DNA of 64,000 nucleotides from Actinoplanes derwentensis (GTDB lineage: Bacteria; Actinomycetota; Actinomycetes; Mycobacteriales; Micromonosporaceae). The stretch spans positions 6,152,501 to 6,216,500 of the forward strand of contig NZ_LT629758.1 in the NCBI RefSeq assembly GCF_900104725.1. The letters run 5' to 3'. The translations under genes were made by a program, and so were the position numbers. Positions 7,115-14,613 of the stretch are shown piece after piece. The notes under the pieces were generated by a model. It saw only the letters and a list, made by a program, of their open reading frames with translations, made no database searches and was not told the origin of the DNA. Each line of letters begins with the position of its first letter. The stretch's first letter is position 1.

Positions 7115-7702
7115 ATGACAACCAACCCGAACCGGTGGCGAACGATAGACATCGTCGTCGCCTCCGTCATCGCTGTGGCGTTCGGCGTGATCTTCTGGGC
7201 CTGGAACACGGTCTGGTCGGTCACCGAGGGCGCCTTCGCCTTCTTCCCCCCGGCGCAGACACTGCTCTACGGAGTGTGGCTGATCCCGGCCGTCCTCGGT
7301 GGGCTGATCGTCCGCAAACCAGGCGCCGCCCTCTACACCGAGCTGGTGGCGGCCATCGTGTCGGCGCTGCTCGGCAACGCGTGGGGTGCCACCGTCATCC
7401 CGCAGGGCCTGGTCCAGGGCCTGGGCGCCGAGCTGGCGTTCGCGGTCCTGTTCTACCGCACCTTCAACCTGCCGGCGGCTCTGCTGGCTGGTGCGCTGAC
7501 CGGGGCGAGTGCGGCTCTCTTCGACTTCTTCGCCTGGAATTCGGAGACCGCGCTGTGGTCGTACCGGGTGCCGTACGCGCTGCTCACCGTGGTCAGCGGC
7601 ACCATCCTGGCCGGGCTCGGCGCCTGGGCGCTGGTCCGGGCGCTGACCCCGACCGGGGTGCTGGACAGGTTCGGCGCTGGCCGGGAACGGGCAACCATCT
7701 AA
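7115..7702 (+). CDS. ykoE: Thiamine-precursor ECF transporter substrate-binding component
   Basis: This 195-residue S component (MTTNPNRWRTIDIVVASVIA...) has about five or six membrane helices. The opening RTIDIVVASVIAVAFGVIFWAWNTVW and the GNAWG segment are typical of the YkoE family, which imports hydroxymethylpyrimidine or thiamine. The ATG at 7115 has GGGAGG six bases upstream and lies after the TPP riboswitch. It is the first gene of ykoE-ykoD-ykoC; ykoD starts three bases after its stop. Regulation by TPP directly supports a thiamine-related substrate. Confidence 0.9.
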   Translation: MTTNPNRWRTIDIVVASVIAVAFGVIFWAWNTVWSVTEGAFAFFPPAQTLLYGVWLIPAVLGGLIVRKPGAALYTELVAAIVSALLGNAWGATVIPQGLVQGLGAELAFAVLFYRTFNLPAALLAGALTGASAALFDFFAWNSETALWSYRVPYALLTVVSGTILAGLGAWALVRALTPTGVLDRFGAGRERATI

Positions 7703-7705
7703 GAG

Positions 7706-9121
7706 ATGAGTGACGTTCGGCTTCGCGGTTTCGGGTGGCGGCACGCCGGACGCCGCGCCTGGGCTCTCCGCGGGCTGGACCTCGATGTCCGGCACGGCGA
7801 GCGGGTGCTCCTGCTGGGTCCTTCCGGGGCCGGCAAGAGCACCCTGCTCAGTGCTCTCGCCGGGCTGCTGCCGGCGGACTCCGGTGAGTCCGAGGGCACG
7901 ATCGAGATCGGCGGCCCCGATTCGCGGGCCGGCATCGTCTTCCAGGATCCGCAGACCCAGATCGTGATGGCCCGCAGCGGCGACGACGTGGCGTTCGGCC
8001 TGGAGAACCAGGGGATTCCCGCCGCCGACATCTGGCCGCGGGTGTCCGATGTGCTGGATCGAGCCGGATTCCCGTACCCGATCAATCGCCCGACCGCCGC
8101 GCTCTCCGGCGGCGAGGCGCAGCGCCTGGCCCTCGCCGGCGTCCTCGTTCTTCGCCCCGGCCTGCTGCTGCTCGACGAACCGACGGCCAATCTGGACCCG
8201 TCCGGCGCCGCGCTGATCCGGGCGGCGATCACCCGCGCCACCGGCCCCGACACCACGCTGATCATCGTGGAACACCGGGTCGCCGAGGTGCTGCCGCTGG
8301 TCGACCGGGTGGTGGTCCTGGAGCCGGGCGGCGGCGTGCGAGCCGACGGATCACCCGAGGTGATCTTCGCCGCCTACGGCGACAAACTAGCCGGCGAGGG
8401 CGTCTGGGTGCCGGGTTTCACCTTTCCCCTTCTAAAATCAACATCTCCTACGACCGACGTTCTGGTACGTGCGGAGCAGGCGACCGTGGCCGGCCGTCTG
8501 GCGCCCGTCTCGATCCACGCCGGTGCCGGTGAGATCCTGGCCGTGACAGGCCCCAACGGTGCCGGCAAATCCACCCTGGCCCTGCTGCTCGGCGGCCTGC
8601 TCGCCCCCAGCACCGGCCGGATCACCGCGTTCGGCGACAACCGGCCACCGCATCGCTGGCGGGCCGCCACCCTGGCCACCCGGATCGGTTCGGTCTTCCA
8701 GAACCCGGAACACCAGTTCGTCACCGGCCGGGTCGCCGACGAACTGGCCCTCGGCCCCCGGCGGATCGGCCACTCCCCCGCCGAGGTCACCCGGATCGTC
8801 GACGAGCTGCTGCAGCGGTTGCGCCTGGACAACCTGGCCGAAGCCAACCCGTACACCCTGTCCGGAGGTGAGGCCCGCCGGCTGAGTGTCGCCACCGCGC
8901 TGGCCACCGCCCCGCAGTTGCTGGTCCTCGACGAACCCACGTTCGGCCAGGACCGCCGCACCTGGCGCGAGCTGGCCGATCTGCTGGCCGCGCTGCGCGA
9001 CGACGGCCACGGCATCGTCGCGGTCACCCACGACGAGGCGTTCGTCCGCACCCTGGCCGACCGCATCGTCCCCCTCGGCGAACCGGCACCGGACCCACTC
9101 CCCCGAAGGTCGCGGCCGTGA
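7706..9121 (+). CDS. ykoD: ECF transporter ATPase, two fused ABC domains
   Basis: This 471-residue protein contains two complete nucleotide-binding domains. Domain 1 (about 1-225) has GPSGAGKST, LSGGEAQR and LLLLDEPTANLD. Domain 2 (about 245-471) has GPNGAGKST, LSGGEARR and LVLDEPTFGQD. A single fused chain supplies both ATPases of the energy-coupling module. It energises uptake of the substrate bound by YkoE through the YkoC transmembrane subunit. The TGA stop overlaps the GTG start of ykoC (GTGA). The linker (about 226-245) is encoded by a noticeably A/T-richer stretch near 8400-8460. Confidence 0.92.
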   Translation: MSDVRLRGFGWRHAGRRAWALRGLDLDVRHGERVLLLGPSGAGKSTLLSALAGLLPADSGESEGTIEIGGPDSRAGIVFQDPQTQIVMARSGDDVAFGLENQGIPAADIWPRVSDVLDRAGFPYPINRPTAALSGGEAQRLALAGVLVLRPGLLLLDEPTANLDPSGAALIRAAITRATGPDTTLIIVEHRVAEVLPLVDRVVVLEPGGGVRADGSPEVIFAAYGDKLAGEGVWVPGFTFPLLKSTSPTTDVLVRAEQATVAGRLAPVSIHAGAGEILAVTGPNGAGKSTLALLLGGLLAPSTGRITAFGDNRPPHRWRAATLATRIGSVFQNPEHQFVTGRVADELALGPRRIGHSPAEVTRIVDELLQRLRLDNLAEANPYTLSGGEARRLSVATALATAPQLLVLDEPTFGQDRRTWRELADLLAALRDDGHGIVAVTHDEAFVRTLADRIVPLGEPAPDPLPRRSRP

Positions 9122-9921
9122 CTCTTTCGTTCGCGCCGATCGCTGATCCCACCGCGCCGCTCGCCCGTCGCAACCCGGTCGCCAAGGCCGGCGCCGCCCT
9201 CCTCTTCACCCTGCCGCTGATCTCCACAGTCGACCCGTTCACCCCGGCCGCCGCCCTGGTCGTCGAAGTACTGGTCCTGCCGTTCTTCGGAGTCCGCCCC
9301 GGCCTGCTCCTGCGCCGGGCCATGCCGCTGCTGCTCAGCGCCGCCGGCATCCTCGTCACGATGATCCTGTTCGCCGCCGACCGGACCGGCTCGCTGTTGT
9401 TGGCTCTGGGCCCGATCACGGTGACCACCGGGGTGCTGTCCACCGCGTTCGCCCTGATCCTGCGCATCTTCGCGATAGCCCTGCCCGGCATCGTGGTCTT
9501 CGCCACCACCGACCCCACCGACCTGGCCGACGCCCTGGTCCAGAACGCCAAGGCCCCCGCCCGTTTCGCGATCGGCGCCCTGGCCGCGTTCCGCCTGATC
9601 CCCCTGCTGGGCCAGGAGTGGCGAACCCTGACCTTGGCCCGCCGAGCCAGAGGCGTAGACGCCGGCCACAACCCACTGGCCAGACTGCGCCTGTTCGCCT
9701 CGACGGCGTTCGCCCTGCTGGTCGGAGCGCTACGCCGAGGCGTCCGTTTGGCGGTGGCGATGGACGCCCGCGGCTTCGACTCGGGCGTGCCCCGCACTTA
9801 CGCCCGCCGCCAGCGTTTCACCACCCCGGACACGTTCCTGCTGGCATCAGCTTTCCTGACCGCGCTGGCAATCATCGCCGCCGCGGTCTTCCTGGGCTTC
9901 TTCAACCCGATCGTCGGCTGA
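9118..9921 (+). CDS. ykoC: ECF transporter transmembrane component
   Basis: This 267-residue T component of the energy-coupling factor transporter begins at the GTG overlapping the ykoD stop. It has about five to six hydrophobic segments and the two coupling motifs of the CbiQ/EcfT family, here ARRARGVDAG (about 178-187) and AMDARGFDS (about 217-225). Both are Ala-Arg-Gly-like motifs that transmit movement from the ATPases. It ends the riboswitch-controlled thiamine operon. Its last 20 bp overlap the convergent gene on the minus strand. Confidence 0.92.
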   Translation: MTLSFAPIADPTAPLARRNPVAKAGAALLFTLPLISTVDPFTPAAALVVEVLVLPFFGVRPGLLLRRAMPLLLSAAGILVTMILFAADRTGSLLLALGPITVTTGVLSTAFALILRIFAIALPGIVVFATTDPTDLADALVQNAKAPARFAIGALAAFRLIPLLGQEWRTLTLARRARGVDAGHNPLARLRLFASTAFALLVGALRRGVRLAVAMDARGFDSGVPRTYARRQRFTTPDTFLLASAFLTALAIIAAAVFLGFFNPIVG

Positions 9922-10498
9922 TCCAGGCGCCGTCCGGCCCGGCCTGATCGATCCAGTTCCGTGGCACGCCGATGTCGAAGTACTCGCCGCGAAGAAGGGC
10001 CAGTTTCGCCGTACGATCACGGATCACCGCGTCGAAGGCTGACACCGCTTCCTGGACGAAGAACCGCTCGGATGTGTCACGGACGGTGCCTTCGACGATC
10101 TCGACCTGCCAGCGGGTGGCCCCGGTGAGCCGGAGGTGAACACAACCGCCGGGAGAGATCCCCTCACAGCCGAGTTCCTGAAGCTCCTCGGCGAACCGTT
10201 GCGCTCGTGGATCGCCGGCGCGGCGCCGGTTCTGCTCCGCTTCGCCGCGGCTCTGCCCAAGCGCGAGGCGGGTGATCTCCGCACGCCGGCGTGTCCATAC
10301 GACCCAGGTACTGGTGCCCAATGCGCTGAGTTGCCGGGCGAGTCCACGATCGTCGTACCACTGGTAAGTCCGGGCGCGGAACCTCAACTCCAACCGGTTC
10401 TCGCCGGTGACAGTGGCCTGGATGGCGCCGTCCGATGAGGTGCCGGTGACGCTCATGGTTCGCAACCGTTCGCCGAGATCAGTCTCCTGATGCCACAC
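9902..10498 (-). CDS. Uncharacterised protein with weak YbaB-like resemblance
   Basis: This 198-residue soluble protein has the segment SSDGAIQATVTGENRLELRF followed by YDDRGLARQLSALGTSTWVVW. DGA-x-ATV-x-G segments are seen in YbaB/EbfC-like proteins that accompany ESX-type genes in actinobacteria, but the resemblance here is weak. The C-terminal half (VHLRLTGATRWQVEIVEGTVRDTSERFFVQE) is predicted mixed alpha/beta. The GTG at 10498 is used; an ATG at 10456 (MSVTGTS) is also possible. It is divergent from the beta-propeller gene at 10585, with 86 bp between. The function is unknown. Confidence 0.6.
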   Translation of the reverse strand: MWHQETDLGERLRTMSVTGTSSDGAIQATVTGENRLELRFRARTYQWYDDRGLARQLSALGTSTWVVWTRRRAEITRLALGQSRGEAEQNRRRAGDPRAQRFAEELQELGCEGISPGGCVHLRLTGATRWQVEIVEGTVRDTSERFFVQEAVSAFDAVIRDRTAKLALLRGEYFDIGVPRNWIDQAGPDGAWISRRSG

Positions 10499-10584
10499 GG
10501 CCGCCTCGTTTCCGCAGCTTGATCATCAATTCCCATCGACGTCACTGAACCTATCCGACCCTGCCGTGGTACACCTCAGTTGTG

Positions 10585-11697
10585 ATGAGTCCTCGTGTCG
10601 CCGTCCTGGCGGTTCTCACCGCGTCAGTGTTCGCGGCGCCGATGCCAGCCTTCGCTCGGGCCGTGGAAGCCGCGCCGAGCCTCGTGGCCGGCGGGAAAGG
10701 GGCCACCTTCGCCGGTGACGGTGGATCGGCTGCCGAAGCGGGGCTGAACCGGCCACTGGGTGCGGCGGTCGCCGCCGACGGCACGGTCTACATCGCGGAC
10801 ACCCGCAATCACCGGGTGCGTGCCGTGGGCGTGGACGGCGTCATCCGTACCGTCGCGGGCAACGACGGACAGACCGCCTCGACCGGACCGGTCCCGGCCG
10901 GCGCCAAAGGCACCGACGTCTCCCTCGGGTTGCCCAATACGCTGGCGGTCGGAGCGGACGGCACGCTCTTCATCGCGGACAGCCTGGCCTCACGGGTGTA
11001 CGCGCTGGCAGCCGACGGAACCATCGAGGCCCGGGTGACCGCCGAGTCGCTCGGCAGCCCCATCGTCACGATCAACTCCCTGGCGGTGACCCCGTCCGGA
11101 ACCCTTTATCTCGCCGATCGGGAGAACGGTCGTATCGTCGAGGTGCGGCCGGGAGACGATGCCCGTCCACTGTCGACGCCGGCGTCCCTGCCCATCGGGC
11201 TGGCCGCCGACGCCGCCGGTGACGTCTGGATCACCAGCGCGACGTCCCAGTTGAGCCGTCTCCACGACGGCAAGCTGGCGACGATCGTCGAATCCGCGGG
11301 CAGCGGATGGGCAGCCGATGAGAACCGGCCGACCTCCGCACCTTTCAACGCCACCGCGGTGAGCGCGGGCAAGGACGGCGTCTACTTCGTCGACAACCGG
11401 CAACGAACCGTCCGGCGGCTCGGCACGGACGGCACCGTGACCACGGCGGTGGCCCTGACCACTGACCCCTTCGGCGCGCGGGATCCGGTGGGCCTCGCTA
11501 CGAGCGTGAGCGCCGCCGGGCCGCTCTACCTGATCGACACGGTGGGCAGCCGGGTCTTCTCGATGCCGGCCCTGCTCCCGGAGGGGAATGACACCGGCGG
11601 CACGGAACGGGTGCCGGCCTTGCTGTGGATCGCGGGCGCCGCGGGCGTCGTACTTGTCATGACGTTGTCTGTGATGGCCCGCCGCAGGCGGGTGTGA
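10585..11697 (+). CDS. Secreted NHL-type beta-propeller, membrane anchored
   Basis: This protein of about 370 residues starts with a cleavable signal peptide (MSPRVAVLAVLTASVFAAPMPAFA). It contains repeated NHL-like blades such as GTVYIADTRNHRVRAVG, GTLFIADSLASRVYAL, GTLYLADRENGRIVEV and GVYFVDNRQRTVRRLG, giving a five- or six-bladed beta-propeller. Near the C-terminus is one membrane helix (LLWIAGAAGVVLVMTLSVM) followed by basic residues, so the propeller is displayed outside. Such propellers usually bind partners or ligands rather than catalyse. The ATG at 10585 follows an in-frame GTG at 10582. The next gene, for a helical ESX-like protein, starts 29 bp downstream, so the two are probably co-transcribed. 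Confidence 0.78.
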   Translation: MSPRVAVLAVLTASVFAAPMPAFARAVEAAPSLVAGGKGATFAGDGGSAAEAGLNRPLGAAVAADGTVYIADTRNHRVRAVGVDGVIRTVAGNDGQTASTGPVPAGAKGTDVSLGLPNTLAVGADGTLFIADSLASRVYALAADGTIEARVTAESLGSPIVTINSLAVTPSGTLYLADRENGRIVEVRPGDDARPLSTPASLPIGLAADAAGDVWITSATSQLSRLHDGKLATIVESAGSGWAADENRPTSAPFNATAVSAGKDGVYFVDNRQRTVRRLGTDGTVTTAVALTTDPFGARDPVGLATSVSAAGPLYLIDTVGSRVFSMPALLPEGNDTGGTERVPALLWIAGAAGVVLVMTLSVMARRRRV

Positions 11698-11726
11698 ACC
11701 GCGATCGTATGAGGGGAGTCCGGCGC

Positions 11727-12161
11727 ATGGCTGCGGAAGTGACCGGTGGTGACCTGTTCCATCTCTGGCGGGTGTCCGAAGTGCTCCTGCCGCGGGTCGC
11801 GGACGTGTTCTACGACGCGAACCGGCTTCTCGGTGGATCGGCGGGCGATGGTGGCTCGTTCCGGGTCAGCGGACCGGCATATCCCGGGTCCAGCATCATG
11901 ACCAGCGCGATCGGCACCGCTTGGGAGGATCTTCGCGCCGAGATGCAAGCGATGATGGAGCAGGTCGGCACCACCGTGCTGGACGCGGGACAGGGTGTCC
12001 GCAACGCGACGCAGGCCTACCTGGACGTGGACACGGCGAACGCGAACCTGCTGCGGGACCACCTCGCGGATCCCCGCAACCTCGATCCCTCGGACGTCCC
12101 GTCCAATCCGCCGCTGCCCGGTTCGGCCGAGGACCACGGCGAGCCCTACCCGGCTTCCTGA
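11727..12161 (+). CDS. EspC/WXG-like helical protein, probable type VII secretion partner
   Basis: This 144-residue protein (MAAEVTGGDLFHLWRVSEVLLP...) is mostly helical. Its second half, IGTAWEDLRAEMQAMMEQVGTTVL followed by AYLDVDTANANLL, has the pattern of the EspC/DUF2580 group, in which a W-containing helix pairs with a second helix ending in AY-x-x-x-D. Members are ESX secretion-associated proteins. The C-terminal tail is proline-rich. The start is the ATG at 11727 with GAGGGGAG eight bases upstream. It is followed 31 bp later by a larger helical protein, a gene order common for secreted heterodimers. The family call comes from pattern only. Confidence 0.62.
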   Translation: MAAEVTGGDLFHLWRVSEVLLPRVADVFYDANRLLGGSAGDGGSFRVSGPAYPGSSIMTSAIGTAWEDLRAEMQAMMEQVGTTVLDAGQGVRNATQAYLDVDTANANLLRDHLADPRNLDPSDVPSNPPLPGSAEDHGEPYPAS

Positions 12162-12192
12162 ACCACATCCGGACCGACGAGAAGGAGGCGTG

Positions 12193-13242
12193 GTGACGGA
12201 CACGAACCTGACGACGCCGGCGGAGCTGGCCGGGCAGGCCTATGCGACGGCCGTCCGGGAGAAGGCTCACAAGCTCAAGCAGGAACTGATCCGGCAGACC
12301 CTCGAGGACTCCACGTCCTGGACGAAGGCGATCAACGACAAGTGGGCCAACGACCATCCGGGTGAGTGGGATGCCATCCCGATCTCGACAGCGGAAGCCG
12401 ACATGTACCGGGAGCGGGTACGAACCCAGGACTATGAATGGGTGGTTCCGTCGTTCGAGCGGTTCCTCGATCCCGACCCGGACGCTCTCAACCCGGTCAT
12501 CGAGTCGCTGGCCAGAATCGAGGGAATGCTGGAAGGCCGGGCGAGCACGAACGGCGCCTGGGTCGGGGCATCGCCGGCACTCGGGCGGATCAACGACGTG
12601 CGGGTCGAGATGGCGTTCTGGGAGGGCGCTTTCAAGGACAACTTCATCGACCACCTCGTCACGCCGCTGGAGACCGTGGTACCGAATCAGCGGGAGTTGA
12701 TCAGGTACTCCCGGAACGCCGTCGAGGGAGCGAAGGTCGTCCACATCCGCTTCCGGAAGTCTGTTCTGGCCATGCTCGACAACGCCATCAGGGCCACCCA
12801 GCAACTCAGCAACAGCGCGTGCACCGGCGCCGATGCGATGAAGTGGGGAAGCATCGCCCTCTGCGTGATCGGTACCGCGGGTGGGGCGCTGGCCGCTGGC
12901 GGCGCCGCTCTCGCCGCAGCCGTGGTCGTCGACATCGTCGGCACCATCGGGGGTGGCCTGGTGCCGCAGGATCAGGAACAGACGAAGCTCGACCTGGCCG
13001 CAGACACGGCCACCGAGGTAGCGGCCAAGATCATGAGCGCGCAGAGCGTCCTCGGCAACGACACCTACCTGGCGGAGGAGGACATCGTGACGTCCCTCCG
13101 AGATCTGCACCGCGGCCTCACCGCCGAGCGCACAAGGACACTGACGTCGAACAGGTCAGGCCCTTTCGGCGTCGCCACCCCAGCGTTGGCCGACGCAACG
13201 GCGAGCCAGATCACGAGCGGCTCGTTTCGCCCTCGGCGCTGA
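12193..13242 (+). CDS. Helical protein with central hydrophobic hairpin, possible ESX substrate
   Basis: This 349-residue protein probably starts at the GTG at 12193 (VTDTNLTTPAELAGQ), just after GAAGGAGG. It is helical throughout: residues 1-50 carry WTKAINDKWAN, and about 95-210 resemble a long coiled bundle. A glycine/alanine-rich hydrophobic stretch (about 222-258, KWGSIALCVIGTAGGALAAGG...) could cross or insert into a membrane. A helical C-terminal region follows. No catalytic motif is visible. Its place after an EspC-like gene suggests it is the large partner or cargo of a type VII-like pair. Its 3' end lies 11 bp from the convergent Fic gene. Unassigned family. Confidence 0.58.
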   Translation: MTDTNLTTPAELAGQAYATAVREKAHKLKQELIRQTLEDSTSWTKAINDKWANDHPGEWDAIPISTAEADMYRERVRTQDYEWVVPSFERFLDPDPDALNPVIESLARIEGMLEGRASTNGAWVGASPALGRINDVRVEMAFWEGAFKDNFIDHLVTPLETVVPNQRELIRYSRNAVEGAKVVHIRFRKSVLAMLDNAIRATQQLSNSACTGADAMKWGSIALCVIGTAGGALAAGGAALAAAVVVDIVGTIGGGLVPQDQEQTKLDLAADTATEVAAKIMSAQSVLGNDTYLAEEDIVTSLRDLHRGLTAERTRTLTSNRSGPFGVATPALADATASQITSGSFRPRR

Positions 13243-13253
13243 CCGATGGAACG

Positions 13254-14420
13254 TCACCGTGACCCGGCGAACGGGTCGGAGTCGTCGCGGTCGTCGCGTG
13301 TATCGATGATCTGCTGGCGCAGCCGGGCGATCTCCTCGTCGGCGACGTAGTACCGGCCGCGGGCCTGGCCCCGGGGGCGCAGCAGACCCACGTTGACAAG
13401 CTCTTTGAGGTCTCGGGAGCCGGTCTGTTCACTGATCGGCTCGTCTCCTTGTTGCTCGACCGCTGCTCGGTAGGTGCTGTTGCGGACGCGAAGACCGGAG
13501 GCTGCGTCGAACAGCGCGACAAGGACGCGCTCGGGAAGACGGTGCCGCTGACAGACGAACTCCAGTTCGTTCCACAGCCTCTCGGTCTCCTTGACACGCC
13601 GGAGCATGGTACGAGCCTGCCGAAGGTGCGCGGTCAGTGTGAAACGGAGCCATGGGCGTGCGTCATTGTGCGGATTCCACGCACCGGCGCCGACCTCGCC
13701 CAACACTCGGTAGTAGTCGGCGGTGTTGCGCCCGAGGTATTCCTCGATGCTCATGAACAGCGGGGTGAGCACGCCGCCACGGGCAAGGATGAGGCTCTGC
13801 AGACATCGGGCCATGCGCCCGTTACCGTCCCGGAAGGGATGGATCATGACCAGATTGAGATGTCCCATGCTCCCTTGGACAAGGCTCGGAAGATCACCGT
13901 GGTCGGCGCTGTCGAGCGCGTCGACGAGCTCGCTCATGAGCAGGGACACGTCAGCGACGTCGGGACCCGTGTAGACGATCCGGCCGGTGTCGTCGTTGCG
14001 GACGAAGATGTCGCCTTGGCGCCATTGACCGGGCCGGTTCTGCAGGTGATAGCTGGTCATCATGAAGTGCAGGCTCTTGAGCAGCTGGGTGCTGTAGGTG
14101 AACTCCGCGTCCTGAGCGAGCTGAAGGACGTAGGTCATGGCGTCCCGGTAGCCGCGCAGTGCGAGGCGGGTCTCTTCGCCCGCGTCGAGGGGATCTTCAC
14201 CGAGCGCTACGGCAGCGGCGTCGTCCAGCTCCGCGTCGAAGCCCTCGATGCTGTTGGAACCTTGGATGGCGCGAGCGAACGACAATCGGCGGAGGGATCC
14301 CGACCAGCGCCGGGGCTCATGCAGCTGCCACCGCATGCGCTCTTTGAGAGCGTCGATGTCGGCGAGGACTTTGAACTCGGCGTCATGAAGCTCGGGTGTG
14401 GTGAACAGCACGGCGCACAC
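13254..14420 (-). CDS. Fic family protein with N-terminal autoinhibitory motif
   Basis: This 388-residue Fic-domain protein has the complete catalytic loop HPFRDGNGRMAR (His194 to Arg205). Most such enzymes transfer AMP from ATP to target side chains. An inhibitory S-x-x-x-E-G motif (SNSIEG, Ser55 to Gly60) lies in the N-terminal part, so this is the class II, self-restrained type. The C-terminal 80 residues (ISEQTGSRDLKELVNVGLLRPRG) look like a winged helix, suggesting DNA binding and possible autoregulation. GTG 14420 is used; GTG 14411 has better spacing from GGGGAG. It stands alone, without a separate antitoxin gene. Base composition is less G+C-rich than the neighbours, consistent with transfer. 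Confidence 0.9.
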   Translation of the reverse strand: MCAVLFTTPELHDAEFKVLADIDALKERMRWQLHEPRRWSGSLRRLSFARAIQGSNSIEGFDAELDDAAAVALGEDPLDAGEETRLALRGYRDAMTYVLQLAQDAEFTYSTQLLKSLHFMMTSYHLQNRPGQWRQGDIFVRNDDTGRIVYTGPDVADVSLLMSELVDALDSADHGDLPSLVQGSMGHLNLVMIHPFRDGNGRMARCLQSLILARGGVLTPLFMSIEEYLGRNTADYYRVLGEVGAGAWNPHNDARPWLRFTLTAHLRQARTMLRRVKETERLWNELEFVCQRHRLPERVLVALFDAASGLRVRNSTYRAAVEQQGDEPISEQTGSRDLKELVNVGLLRPRGQARGRYYVADEEIARLRQQIIDTRDDRDDSDPFAGSR

Positions 14421-14460
14421 TCCCCGCCACCGGCGATATTGATGGAATCAAGAAGGCCTA

Positions 14461-14481
14461 ATGATTGGATAATACCATCAT
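14461..14481 (-). promoter_or_regulatory. A/T-rich near-palindrome over the fic promoter
   Basis: ATGATTGG and CCATCAT flank ATAATA, making an almost symmetrical site in an unusually A/T-rich 60 bp. On the minus strand TATTAT (14469-14474) is a near-consensus -10 box for fic. A further TGATGG/CCATCA pair spans 14440-14480. The winged-helix tail of the Fic protein makes autoregulation here plausible. Confidence 0.4.
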
Positions 14482-14613
14482 ACCTACGGGATGATTCTCT
14501 TAACCCTTCATCCCCGCAGCGCAGCCACCCGGCACGAAGCGGGCTCTGATCGTTCGTCGGCCGGTCACGAGATCGACAGCGGGTGTTGTCCTGATCGGAC
14601 GAGGGTGACGGTC

